Origin: Haloarcula halophila
Lineage (GTDB): Archaea > Halobacteriota > Halobacteria > Halobacteriales > Haloarculaceae
Assembly: GCF_029278565.1 (NCBI RefSeq)
Contig: NZ_CP119560.1
Span: 62,001 to 126,000 of the forward strand
Direction: 5' to 3'
DNA: 64,000 nt
A program made the translations under genes and the position numbers. The notes under the pieces were generated by a model. That model had not been told where the DNA came from, ran no database searches, and was given only the letters and a program-made list of their open reading frames with translations. This document shows, piece after piece, positions 20,074 through 28,163 of this stretch (position 1 is its first letter; every line of letters begins with the position of its first letter).

Positions 20074-21504
20074 CTACCCGAGCGATCCCTCCATCTCGAG
20101 TTCGATGAGTCGGTTCATTTCGACCGCGTACTCGATGGGCAGTTCCTCCGTGAGCGGCTCGATGAACCCCGCGACGATCATCTGCTTTGCGTCGTCGTCG
20201 TCCAGCCCACGTGATTCGAGGTAGAAGACGTCCTCGTCGCCGATCTTCCCGACTGTGGCCTCGTGGGCCACGTCGACCTTGCTCTCCTGAATCTCCATGT
20301 ACGGCATCGTGTCCGACGTTGACTCGTTGTCGAACATCAGGGCGTCACACTCGACGGAGGTGGAGGCGTTCTCGGCGCCGTCGGCGATGTGGACGAGGCC
20401 GCGGTAGTTGGTGCGGCCGCCGTCTTTCGAAATGGACTTGGACTCGATAGTCGACTTCGTGTCAGGCGCGTTGTGGTAGACCTTCGCGCCGGTGTCGATG
20501 TTCTGTCCTTCGCCAGCCATGGCGATGGTGATGTGGTTGTCCGTCGCGCCCGGACCCTTGAGGATGGTCGACGGGTACAACATCGTGGCTTTCGAGCCCA
20601 TCGACCCCGACACCCACTCCATCGTGGCGTCCTTTTCGGCGATGGCGCGTTTGGTGTTGAGGTTGTAGGTGTTTTTGGACCAGTTCTGCACGGTCGAGTA
20701 CTGGACGTGCGCGTTCTCCTTGACGAACACCTCGACGCCACCGCTGTGCAGATTGAACGCCGAGTACTTCGGCGCCGAACAGCCCTCGATGTAGTGTACT
20801 TCGGAGTTCTCCTCGGCGACGATGAGCGTGTGTTCGAACTGGCCCATCCCCTCGGAATTCATCCGGAAGTACGCCTGGACGGGCATGTCGACGTTCGTGT
20901 CCTCGGGGACGTAGACGAACGAGCCGCCCGACCAGATCGCGCCGTGGAGCGCCGCGAACTTGTTGTCGCTCGGTGGCACGGCCTTGGTCATGAAGTACTC
21001 CTTGACGATGTCTTCATGCTCCTGGACGGCCTTGTCCATGTCACAGAAGATGACGCCCTTGTCCTCCCAGCGCTCTTGCATGTTCTGGTAAACGATCTCG
21101 GACTCATACTGGGCGCCGACGCCCGATAGGGCGTTCTTCTCCGCCTCGGGAATGCCCAGTTTGTCGAAGGTGTCCTGAATCTCCTCGGGAAGGTCTTCCC
21201 AGTTCTCGGCGCCGCCGCGCGTCTCGATGTCCGGGCGAATGTAGGGGACGATCTCGTCGATGTCGACTTCCGAGAGGTCCGGCTGACCGGGCCAGTCGGT
21301 CGGCATCGGCATCTCCTGGAACTGCTTCAGTGCTCGCAGCCGGCGCTGGAGCATCCACTCGGGCTCGTCTTTGTCTTCCGAGATCAGGCGGATGGTCTCC
21401 TCGGTGAGCCCTTTCTCAGCCTCGAAGGCCGACTTCTCCTCCTTCTTGAACTCGAAGCGAGCTTCGGTATCGGTGTCCTGAAGATGGTCTTGTTCTGAAC
21501 TCAT
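20074..21504 (-). CDS. sufB: Fe-S cluster assembly protein SufB (solitary)
   Basis: A full-length SufB of 476 residues. The right-handed beta-helix core includes HYIEGCSAPKYSAFNLHSGG and YNLNTKRAIAEKDATMEWVS. The key residues are the cysteine of SVECDALMFDN, equivalent to the essential E. coli Cys405, and the HEAT motif (His/Glu pair) in VDVAHEATVGKIG. SufB normally works as the SufBC2D scaffold, but neither sufC nor sufD is adjacent. The start at 21504 (MSSEQDHL) fits a TATA box ~29 bases upstream and a leaderless transcript. It is very conserved, so it is likely functional and perhaps a paralogue using SufC/SufD from another locus. Confidence 0.93.
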   Translation of the reverse strand: MSSEQDHLQDTDTEARFEFKKEEKSAFEAEKGLTEETIRLISEDKDEPEWMLQRRLRALKQFQEMPMPTDWPGQPDLSEVDIDEIVPYIRPDIETRGGAENWEDLPEEIQDTFDKLGIPEAEKNALSGVGAQYESEIVYQNMQERWEDKGVIFCDMDKAVQEHEDIVKEYFMTKAVPPSDNKFAALHGAIWSGGSFVYVPEDTNVDMPVQAYFRMNSEGMGQFEHTLIVAEENSEVHYIEGCSAPKYSAFNLHSGGVEVFVKENAHVQYSTVQNWSKNTYNLNTKRAIAEKDATMEWVSGSMGSKATMLYPSTILKGPGATDNHITIAMAGEGQNIDTGAKVYHNAPDTKSTIESKSISKDGGRTNYRGLVHIADGAENASTSVECDALMFDNESTSDTMPYMEIQESKVDVAHEATVGKIGDEDVFYLESRGLDDDDAKQMIVAGFIEPLTEELPIEYAVEMNRLIELEMEGSLG

Positions 21505-21833
21505 GAACTTACGTTGAGACTCTGGCCCCATAAGTTTGATTCATAACTATCTTTGATAGCGCTCTAAGCAAACAATCTCTCAAACTACAATTTTGAGTAT
21601 TCAAATTGGTAATCGATTTTTGCGATATAAAAACTTACTATCGCACAGATTCAAAAGCGGCATATGGTATCATTATCCACCGCTCGTCAGTCCAGGAAGC
21701 AGTCTGATAGCCGACCTCCGCTCAGAGTCGGTATACCCAGCCCGTATGGTACTTTTCGGAGTTGCCGGGTTTGGGATATCCGCTTGTCCCGCCGGCAGCG
21801 ACGCTCCCGCTCTGGTATCGGGGGGAGCTGAAC
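21505..21833 (+). other. AT-rich intergenic region between sufB and tfb, with a possible leader ORF
   Basis: The region is markedly AT-rich compared with its flanks. It contains a strong TATA-like GATATAAAAAC at ~21623-21633. About 30 bases downstream, an ATG at 21664 opens a 55-codon frame rich in Arg and Ser that ends at 21831, three bases before the tfb GTG. The peptide resembles nothing I know, so it may be a translated leader coupling into tfb or chance. A GGGGGGAG ribosome-binding sequence precedes the tfb start. Confidence 0.35.
21526..21537 (-). promoter_or_regulatory. Probable TATA box of sufB
   Basis: Minus-strand AACTTATGG preceded by a purine-rich ATCA (BRE-like), centred about 29 bases from the ATG at 21504. 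The spacing predicts transcription starting at or next to the start codon. Confidence 0.4.
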
Positions 21834-22826
21834 GTGACTGAGTCATTTACTACGCCAAGGGTGCGCGAAGAAGGCTCTCCCGAGGAACACGGTGAGACGG
21901 CCGAAGAAGAGCAGAATGACCTGTCGGCCAAAACGTGTCCGGAGTGCAGTGGAAGCATCGTTCACGACGAGGCACAAGCCGAAACCCACTGTCAAGACTG
22001 TGGTCGCGTACTCGAATCAGATCAGATTGACCGCGGACCTGAATGGCGTGCGTTCGATTCGCGCGAAAAGAATGACAAGTCGCGGGTCGGAGCCCCCCAA
22101 ACCCAGCAATTACACGATGGCGGCCTGTCGACGGTTATCGACTGGCGAGACGAAGACGCGTATGGACGGTCGCTCTCGTCTCGTCAGCGAAAGAAAATGC
22201 GACGTCTTCGGAAATGGGACGAGCGGTTCCGGACGAAAAACGACCGAGAACGGAATCTAAAGCATGCGCTGGGAGAGATCAATCGGATGGCCTCCGCGCT
22301 TGGATGTCCCGATCCGATCAGGGAAACGACGAGTGTGTTGTACCGACAGGCACTGGAAGAGGACATGCTCCGGGGGCGCTCGATCGAAGGAATGGCAACG
22401 GCAGCCCTCTACGCCGGGTCTCGTCTGGAGAATGCACCCCGGACACTCGATGAAGTTGCTGCTGTGAGTCGTGTCGATAAAATCGAGATCGAGCGTGCCT
22501 ATCGCTATCTGGCAGACGAGCTGGAGTTGGAAGTGGCCCCGACGAATCCTGAAGCATACATTGCTCGGTTCGCTTCCGAGCTGGGATGTCCCGACGAAAC
22601 GGAGCACCGAAGTCGGGAACTGACTCAAGCCGCGGTCGAGGCGGGCGTTCACAGTGGGCGAAACCCTGTCGGGATTGCAGCATCAGCGCTATATGCAGCT
22701 GCCAAACTCACAAACCAAGACGTCATCCAGGACGATCTGGCCGAAATCGCTAACGTGAGCAAGGTCACGATTCGGAACCGGTACACGGAAATTCTTGAAG
22801 CGGCAGACGAGGTGTCAAGTGGGTGA
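21834..22826 (+). CDS. tfb: Transcription initiation factor TFB (TFIIB homologue)
   Basis: 330 residues. The N-terminal zinc ribbon is CPECSGSIVHDEAQAETHCQ with CxxC partner QDCG. The B-finger/linker region is GPEWRAFDSREKND...SRVGAP. Two cyclin-like repeats (~130-225 and ~230-325) bind TBP-DNA. The GTG at 21834 is chosen because GGGGGGAG lies just upstream. Haloarchaea carry many TFB paralogues with partly specialised promoters, and this is one of them. It forms a coupled pair with a 49-residue zinc-ribbon gene whose GTG overlaps its stop. Confidence 0.93.
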   Translation: MTESFTTPRVREEGSPEEHGETAEEEQNDLSAKTCPECSGSIVHDEAQAETHCQDCGRVLESDQIDRGPEWRAFDSREKNDKSRVGAPQTQQLHDGGLSTVIDWRDEDAYGRSLSSRQRKKMRRLRKWDERFRTKNDRERNLKHALGEINRMASALGCPDPIRETTSVLYRQALEEDMLRGRSIEGMATAALYAGSRLENAPRTLDEVAAVSRVDKIEIERAYRYLADELELEVAPTNPEAYIARFASELGCPDETEHRSRELTQAAVEAGVHSGRNPVGIAASALYAAAKLTNQDVIQDDLAEIANVSKVTIRNRYTEILEAADEVSSG

Positions 22827-22972
22827 ATAGATCTAAGCGGAAAGCAGTCCTCTTCTGTTCGTCATGTGGGCACGAAAGCCCCATTGAATGCGATTGGAAC
22901 GTTCCTTCTGATGGTGGCCAGTACCGGATCGAATGCCCAAACTGTGGATTTCGACTATCCGCCTCTAGCTAG
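22823..22972 (+). CDS. Small CPxCG-type zinc-ribbon protein (49 residues)
   Basis: The GTG at 22823 overlaps the tfb stop codon (GTGA). The 49-residue product begins MNRSKRKAVLFCSSCGHESP and ends with YRIECPNCGFRLS, giving two CxxC knuckles. This is the pattern of the abundant haloarchaeal one-domain zinc-finger micro-proteins, several of which are regulators. It is translationally coupled to TFB, suggesting a transcription-related role. The stop is TAG at 22970. Confidence 0.75.
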   Translation: MNRSKRKAVLFCSSCGHESPIECDWNVPSDGGQYRIECPNCGFRLSASS

Positions 22973-23033
22973 ATGGATCATAGAAACAATCATAGACGGG
23001 GAGGCTTTTCACAATGGATTATGCTCTATCGGT

Positions 23034-23423
23034 ATGCCCGAACGAAATGTCCTTGGCGAGGAACTTGCCACCTGTAGCACTGATCCAAGGACTGGTTTCA
23101 CCCGCGATGGCTGCTGTGGAACTCATCCCAACAGTCGAGGCAGACACGAGCTTTGTTCGGTCATGACCGACGAATTTCTGTCGTTCAGTAAAGAACAGGG
23201 CAACGACCTTGTGACGCCGCGTCCGGAGTTGGAATTTCCCGGGCTCGACCCCGGTGATCGCTGGTATCTCTGTCTCGGACGGTGGATTGAGGCGCTTGAA
23301 GCCACGCAAGCCAAACGTCTCCCGGAGACGACCGTCCCACCCGTAGTTCTCGAAGCAACCAATGAGGCAGTGTTGGAGTCCGTGGATCTGGAGACGCTCG
23401 AAAGCCACTCCTACGACGCGTGA
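23034..23423 (+). CDS. DUF2237 family protein
   Basis: 129 residues with the family hallmark NVLGEELATCSTDPRTGFTR followed by DGCCGTHPNSRGRHELC, then LCLGRWIEAL and PPVVLEATNEAVLESV. Members are widespread in bacteria and haloarchaea, conserve several cysteines, and have no established function. The ATG at 23034 (MPERNVLG) is chosen. The longer open frame from 22866 covers the micro-protein gene in a different frame and is not conserved. Confidence 0.85.
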   Translation: MPERNVLGEELATCSTDPRTGFTRDGCCGTHPNSRGRHELCSVMTDEFLSFSKEQGNDLVTPRPELEFPGLDPGDRWYLCLGRWIEALEATQAKRLPETTVPPVVLEATNEAVLESVDLETLESHSYDA

Positions 23424-23554
23424 GCGTCCAACGGACATGAGATCGTGCGATTATACACGGTAACTTCGACTGCTCCCGCTTCGGAGTTCCTCCTCAATGG
23501 TGTGATGACCGTTCTACGACACCCTGTCTCGTGAGTATTTGTAATTGGTGCAGG

Positions 23555-23908
23555 CTACTCTGGAGCGTATTCTTCGTGAATCCGATCCATGCGCGCCGCC
23601 ATTACGAAGTCAGTCTTGTGCAGTCCGTCGATTTTGTGCGTCCACATTTCGACTCGCACCTCGCCCCATTGAAGCGAGATATCTGGGTGATGCCACTCTT
23701 GTTCAGCAAGTTCCCCGATCTCGTACGTGAACTCGAGTGCATCGCGGAAATCTTCGAACGGATACTCCCCCTCAAGATGATGGTCATTAACGACTTCCCA
23801 GACATCATCGTCGATTTCAGTTAGGTACTCGGCGTACTCTGCCTCTGTGAGCGGTTCGTCCTCTGATGTACAGGCCTCACATGCTTCGTCGGCAAGTGAT
23901 GATGCCAT
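23555..23908 (-). CDS. Pterin-4a-carbinolamine dehydratase-like protein
   Basis: 117 residues. The C-terminal two thirds carry the PCD fold motif [20 protein letters not shown], then [20 protein letters not shown] and [18 protein letters not shown], with the catalytic His-His-Pro and the second His. The enzyme dehydrates 4a-hydroxy-tetrahydropterin or assists molybdopterin/pterin chemistry. The N-terminal ~40 residues are acidic with two cysteines ([11 protein letters not shown]), an unusual extension. The start at 23908 is chosen over longer forms to 23914 or 23983. Confidence 0.88.
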   Translation of the reverse strand: MASSLADEACEACTSEDEPLTEAEYAEYLTEIDDDVWEVVNDHHLEGEYPFEDFRDALEFTYEIGELAEQEWHHPDISLQWGEVRVEMWTHKIDGLHKTDFVMAARMDRIHEEYAPE

Positions 23909-24467
23909 GCCCATACGTTCGACGCGCTCGATACTTGTGTGTTCGTTCTTCGGTCCCACTACGCTACAGAAGATCGATCTCACCAGATATCTCAGAGCGT
24001 TCCAACCCTGCTGAGAACTCTACCGAAGTCCGGAGGAAAAACACTCGAACACGCTGTCGAAGCCACTCTCTGAATCAACAATGTGCTCGAGAAGAGCGTT
24101 CGTCAAATCCGGGGTTGATCCCGATGTTTTAGATTGACGGGGCACAGTCAACGAGCGATCGAAGTCAGGGGTTCTGTTCCCCGGGTCCGAACCTTAGGAA
24201 TGTAGGCGGGTGTGGAAGCACTAGCCGACAACCGATGATAGAGTAGCGCTAATCGACCTTCTCCTCGAAAACTGGACGGGCTCTTGCCTAATCTGGTGAA
24301 ATAATCATAGAGTGCGTGATATTGGTACTGAGTAGCGTGCAAGATATAGAGCGTCGTGCAGTATGGGAGTCGGAATTATTCTGTCTCGATTGGACTGAAT
24401 ACGCTGCTCGATTTATTTACCGATACTTCAATAACACTCATAGTATCATATCTACATAGACTGACTA
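23909..24467. other. Intergenic region without a convincing gene
   Basis: About 560 bases between the divergent pterin dehydratase and the 7TM kinase. Codon-like bias is weak in all frames. A 64-codon minus-strand frame at 24148-24342 has no recognisable motif. An AT-rich block at ~24405-24465 just before the kinase ATG probably contains its promoter. No tRNA, repeat or mobile remnant is recognised. Confidence 0.5.
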
Positions 24468-26162
24468 ATGGCTGGTCAGTGGACACTCTTTTTTATTCCA
24501 CTCCTCGCAGGTGCCGGGATTCTGTTCAGTCTCGCTGCCCTTGCGTTCAAGAACAGTGACACACGTGGCGCGACGCCGCTGGGAGGGTATCTCGTTGCAA
24601 CGGGCCTGTACAACGTTTTCTACGCGCTGCAACTGTGGACTACGACTCCCGAAGGGAGTCTCTTCTGGTCACAGATGCAACTGCCGATGTGGAGCTCGGC
24701 TGCCGTGTTCGGCCTCCTCTTCGGGATCGAATACACGAACCGAGAAACGTGGCTCCGTCGCTCCCGTGCTGGCGCGCTGTTCATTCCCCCAGCCATCGCA
24801 ACCGTCCTCTACTTTCTCCAGCCCGAGCTATTTTTCGCAAACGTACGCATGCGAGAGGAACTGTCACTCGTGGTTATGGCCGCCGACAAACAGACTGCCT
24901 GGTGGCTCATCATCGCGTACGGCTACGGTGTTGTTCTGCTCGGGGCGGCACTCATCAGTCTTCGATTCTTCCGTTCGATTCGCGTCGGTCAGTTTCGCGG
25001 GCAGGCACTGTTACTCGTGGTCGGGTTCGCAGCCACGATCGGGGCTAATGCACTCCAGAACAGTCTCGGTTTCCAAGTGTCATTTGCGTCGCTCGGCTTC
25101 GCCGTGACTGGAATCATCGTGTACCTGGCAGTCTTCAGGTTTGGACTGTTTACTTCGGTGCCCGTCGCCAGGCGGAAAGTCTTGGGAGACATGGCAGATG
25201 GGTTTCTCGTGGTCGATACAGGGAACCAGATTATCGACGCGAACCAGCAGGCGAGGGAAATATTCGGCGGTAGACCAGTCATCGATGAACCGATCGAAGC
25301 GGTCTATCCAGCGTACGAACAGGAGCGAGCCCAGGAAAACAGCCAGTCGAGTCACGAATACCGCCGACGCGTTGGCGACCGTGATCGATTCTTCGATGTT
25401 CAGGTCTCTCCAGTATCTGGCATCGGTGGACGTGTTGATGCTCACGTCGTCCGTTTCAGCGATATCACCGAGCGCAAAGAGCGCGAGCGGGAACTGGAAG
25501 CGACGAAACGTAAGCTCGAACGGTCCAACGAGAAACTTGACCAGTTTGCCGGCATGGTGAGTCACGATTTACGGAACCCACTGAATGTGATCATGGGTCG
25601 GGCAGAACTCCTTCGAGCAGAGGCACCAGTCGAACACGTCGAACCAATCGAGCGCAACGTCGAACGGATGGAGACGATGATCGACGACTTGCTGACGCTG
25701 GCCCGAGCGGGTGAAAGCGTCGATGACCCCGAACCCATCCCACTGGCGAACGTCGTCGCCGACAGCTGGGCGGCCGTCAGTAGCGACGATGTCGAACTCG
25801 ACATGGATATTCCGGACGACGAGGTTGTGGAGGCGGATGATGACCGCCTCCGACACGTCTTCGAGAATCTCTTTCGCAATGCCATCGAACACAACGACTC
25901 ACCAGTCACGATTCGTGTGGGGACGCTCTCGGATGAGGGGGAATCTGTGTCGAGATTTTATATTTCGGACGACGGTACCGGAATCCCAAAATCGGATCGT
26001 GAGCAAGTGTTCGAGCACGGCTATACGACGAACACTGACGGAACGGGCTTCGGTCTCTCGATCGTCGAGGAAATCGTTGAGGCCCACGGGTGGAATATCT
26101 CGGTCGGCGAGAGTGACGCGGGCGGTGCCCGCTTCGACGTTCACACGACTGGCCAGAGCTAA
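24468..26162 (+). CDS. 7TM-sensor PAS histidine kinase
   Basis: 564 residues. The N-terminal ~225 residues contain seven hydrophobic segments (for example FFIPLLAGAGILFSLAALAF, LLLVVGFAATIGANAL and FAVTGIIVYLAVFRFGLF), the HisKA_7TM sensor type. A PAS domain at ~235-338 follows. HisKA has His366 in AGMVSHDLRNPL, and HATPase_c has FENLFRNAIEHND, DDGTGIP and GTGFGLSIV. It is a membrane receptor with a cytoplasmic kinase. No adjacent response regulator is seen. The start lies right after an AT-rich promoter-like block. Confidence 0.9.
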   Translation: MAGQWTLFFIPLLAGAGILFSLAALAFKNSDTRGATPLGGYLVATGLYNVFYALQLWTTTPEGSLFWSQMQLPMWSSAAVFGLLFGIEYTNRETWLRRSRAGALFIPPAIATVLYFLQPELFFANVRMREELSLVVMAADKQTAWWLIIAYGYGVVLLGAALISLRFFRSIRVGQFRGQALLLVVGFAATIGANALQNSLGFQVSFASLGFAVTGIIVYLAVFRFGLFTSVPVARRKVLGDMADGFLVVDTGNQIIDANQQAREIFGGRPVIDEPIEAVYPAYEQERAQENSQSSHEYRRRVGDRDRFFDVQVSPVSGIGGRVDAHVVRFSDITERKERERELEATKRKLERSNEKLDQFAGMVSHDLRNPLNVIMGRAELLRAEAPVEHVEPIERNVERMETMIDDLLTLARAGESVDDPEPIPLANVVADSWAAVSSDDVELDMDIPDDEVVEADDDRLRHVFENLFRNAIEHNDSPVTIRVGTLSDEGESVSRFYISDDGTGIPKSDREQVFEHGYTTNTDGTGFGLSIVEEIVEAHGWNISVGESDAGGARFDVHTTGQS

Positions 26163-26412
26163 ATTTGGTTTCTCCACCTTCGTCGATGTGCGAAATCAAG
26201 TGAGGTTCGACTTCGGCTCGTGTTTTTCAATCAAATATTGCATCGGCCCGTTTCGCACTCGAAAGTCGGTCTCAGTTCCGTGCGGGATACGCGCGTTGTA
26301 TGCAGCAGCGTCTTCAACGCCTCATCACTATCTGTCAGTAGCTGCGGGACCGATACAGAAGATGGAGAGTTGATTCAGCAAAGTTTAGTAAATCTCTCCG
26401 CATAGCATCTTT

Positions 26413-26625
26413 ATGGGCGAAACTACACTTGACACGGTTGACGAATTACTGGAAGGTGCTTTTGATGATGTGGACGACCCGGACGTACGATATAAACTCC
26501 GGAGTGCTCGACAACTTGTCCAGGTGGTTAAACAGCGTCACGATACTCTTGATGAAGCCATCGACGAAGCCGTTGATGATGAGGCAATTATGAACAATCT
26601 CCGTGACCTCGGCTATATCGAATAG
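26413..26625 (+). CDS. Small acidic haloarchaeal protein, unknown function
   Basis: 70 residues, strongly acidic and probably all-helical (LDTVDELLEGAFDDVDDPDV, then YKLRSARQLVQVVKQRHDTL, ending NNLRDLGYIE). Codon use and acidity match real haloarchaeal genes, and TAGCATCTTT precedes the ATG. I do not recognise a family. It is monocistronic between the 7TM kinase and a gene fragment. Confidence 0.65.
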   Translation: MGETTLDTVDELLEGAFDDVDDPDVRYKLRSARQLVQVVKQRHDTLDEAIDEAVDDEAIMNNLRDLGYIE

Positions 26626-26753
26626 TCCGTTATCATCACGGCAACGCACGGGACAATCTATTCCAAATAAACTGTTTGCTGACTATGCGCGTTCTATTCA
26701 CCACGAGCGATTTTGACACAAATCAGAGAGTACTGTTTCACTGAGTTTGGTAA

Positions 26754-26996
26754 GAGCCACTGGACGAACTCCCGTATTACGTCTGCAACCTCCTCCCCCG
26801 AGTCGACACGTTCCGAGTCGTGGGCCGTGACATCGATGGTGCTATCACGCCTTCAAACCGGAACGTCACCCGGTACACGGCGTATCATCGGGTTGATAGC
26901 AAATTCGGATCTGCGCGGTACCGCTGTCGTGGGGTAGATCTCGGTACGGCCACCTTCGCCGTATTCCCACTATCCACGTTGAACCGTCTTATTTGA
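26754..26996 (+). pseudogene. Start-less gene fragment, unknown family
   Basis: After a TAA at 26751, an 80-codon frame runs EPLDELPYYVCNLLPRVDTF, RVVGRDIDGAITP, RYTAYHRVDSKFGSARYRC, GVDLGTATFAVFP, stop at 26996. Composition and third-position bias look coding, but there is no start codon near its beginning. It is probably the 3' end of a truncated gene. The rest of the interval 26626-26988 shows nothing else. Confidence 0.4.
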
Positions 26997-27417
26997 GCCG
27001 TTCTTGAAGAACAGCCGGGCAAGCCGTGGTCACGCCCTGAATGGAGAGGATCTGATCGCTAACGATCTTATTCAGCTCGGTACTTCCTGTCGCCTCGAGT
27101 TCGGCCATCAACATGTGGTCCCCGGTCGCGGTATATAACGCAGTCAGCGAGTCGAGATCCCTGAGTTCACTCGTCGCCTCGACGTACTGGTCGCTCTCGA
27201 CGTCAATTCCCACCATCGCAATGCTCTGGTGGTTGACTTTCTTTGGATCGATTTCGACAGTGTAACCGACGATAGCGCCTTCTTCCTCGAGTTTCTCGAT
27301 ATACTTCCGGGCAGTAGGTCGCGCGACGCCAGCCTGGTCGGCGATCTCTCCGAGAGAAGCTTTCGGATCCTCTTTGAGAATGGAGAGCAGACGATGCTCG
27401 AGTTCCTCAGCGTCCAT
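26989..27417 (-). CDS. Lrp/AsnC-family transcriptional regulator
   Basis: 142 residues. The N-terminal winged helix-turn-helix (LEHRLLSILKEDPKASLGEI, ADQAGVARPTARKYIEKLEE) is followed by the RAM ligand/oligomerisation domain (~65-142, SIAMVGIDVESDQY, LYTATGDHMLMAELEATGST). It is a typical full-length archaeal Lrp protein controlling amino-acid or metabolic genes. The 48-base gap to the HesB gene on the same strand upstream makes co-transcription possible. Confidence 0.92.
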   Translation of the reverse strand: MDAEELEHRLLSILKEDPKASLGEIADQAGVARPTARKYIEKLEEEGAIVGYTVEIDPKKVNHQSIAMVGIDVESDQYVEATSELRDLDSLTALYTATGDHMLMAELEATGSTELNKIVSDQILSIQGVTTACPAVLQERLK

Positions 27418-27465
27418 TGTATCTGATTTTATATGAAGCGGAGATCATCGTGCTGGCAGTCGTGT

Positions 27466-27828
27466 TCAGGTGCGGAAAGATTCGCCACAGCCACACTCCG
27501 AAACGATGTTGGGATTTTCAACATCAAAGCCTGCGCCTTGGAGACCCGTCTCATACTCAACGACACTCCCCGCAATATATTGGATACTCGCGGGATCAAC
27601 GAACACTCGCAGGCCGTGGTGCTCGTAGACGATATCATCTTCGTCAGGACTCGTATCGAACCGCATACCATATGATAGACCCGCGCATCCTCCTTGCTGG
27701 ACGAACAGCCGAAGTCCTGCCGTGTCAGTGTCCAAGCTTTCTTCCTCTAAGAGAGCGAGAGCCTTATTCGAGGCAGCTTCTGAAACTTCGATTTCAGGTT
27801 GTTCACTCTCCTGGGCCGTCGTACTCAT
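27466..27828 (-). CDS. HesB/IscA A-type Fe-S carrier
   Basis: 120 residues. It carries the A-type carrier fold with the three conserved cysteines: first in FVQQGGCAGLSYGMRF, the other two in SECGCGESF at the C-terminus. It delivers Fe-S clusters from the Suf scaffold to clients. The ATG at 27828 (MSTTAQESE) is chosen over the extension to 27870. Together with the NifU-like protein and SufB it gives this region three of the main Suf-pathway activities. Confidence 0.9.
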   Translation of the reverse strand: MSTTAQESEQPEIEVSEAASNKALALLEEESLDTDTAGLRLFVQQGGCAGLSYGMRFDTSPDEDDIVYEHHGLRVFVDPASIQYIAGSVVEYETGLQGAGFDVENPNIVSECGCGESFRT

Positions 27829-28163
27829 ACGTTGAGTTGATTGGGCCAGGGTGTTAACCATGACGCTCAAAACTGTGACGTAGAGTTAAGGCTCGAAATT
27901 GTCGAGAGGCAGCTATACGCGTGGCCTCAGAGCGGTAGATTCCGCTGAAGACTGCCAGCGCCGGACATCATAGAAATCGATCGTCGGACCGAGTTGACCG
28001 GATCATGGGCCGTGAGGCGACAAGCCACCCTATTTCAATGTGATATCCGGCACATCGAATCGGGGGACGAACGCAGACACAGAGGATGCCTTGTAATAGT
28101 CGTCTTCAGAATCTCATGACGATTGGGACGGATTCTTGAGCGCGTGTTGCTCAGTATCCCGTA
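27829..28163. other. Intergenic region upstream of the IS4-type transposase
   Basis: No coding frame with haloarchaeal character is seen. The hesB promoter must lie at its left end. The left terminus of the insertion element should lie within it, but I could not identify matching terminal inverted repeats by eye. Confidence 0.35.

Noticed and set aside
23866-24132. 88-codon plus-strand frame
   Set aside because: Basic, Arg/Ser-rich composition atypical for haloarchaeal proteins; antisense to the start of the pterin dehydratase gene.
24165-24205. tRNA T-arm-like sequence (GGTTCGGACC on the minus strand)
   Set aside because: The T-loop does not fit the consensus, and no acceptor stem or anticodon arm could be folded around it.
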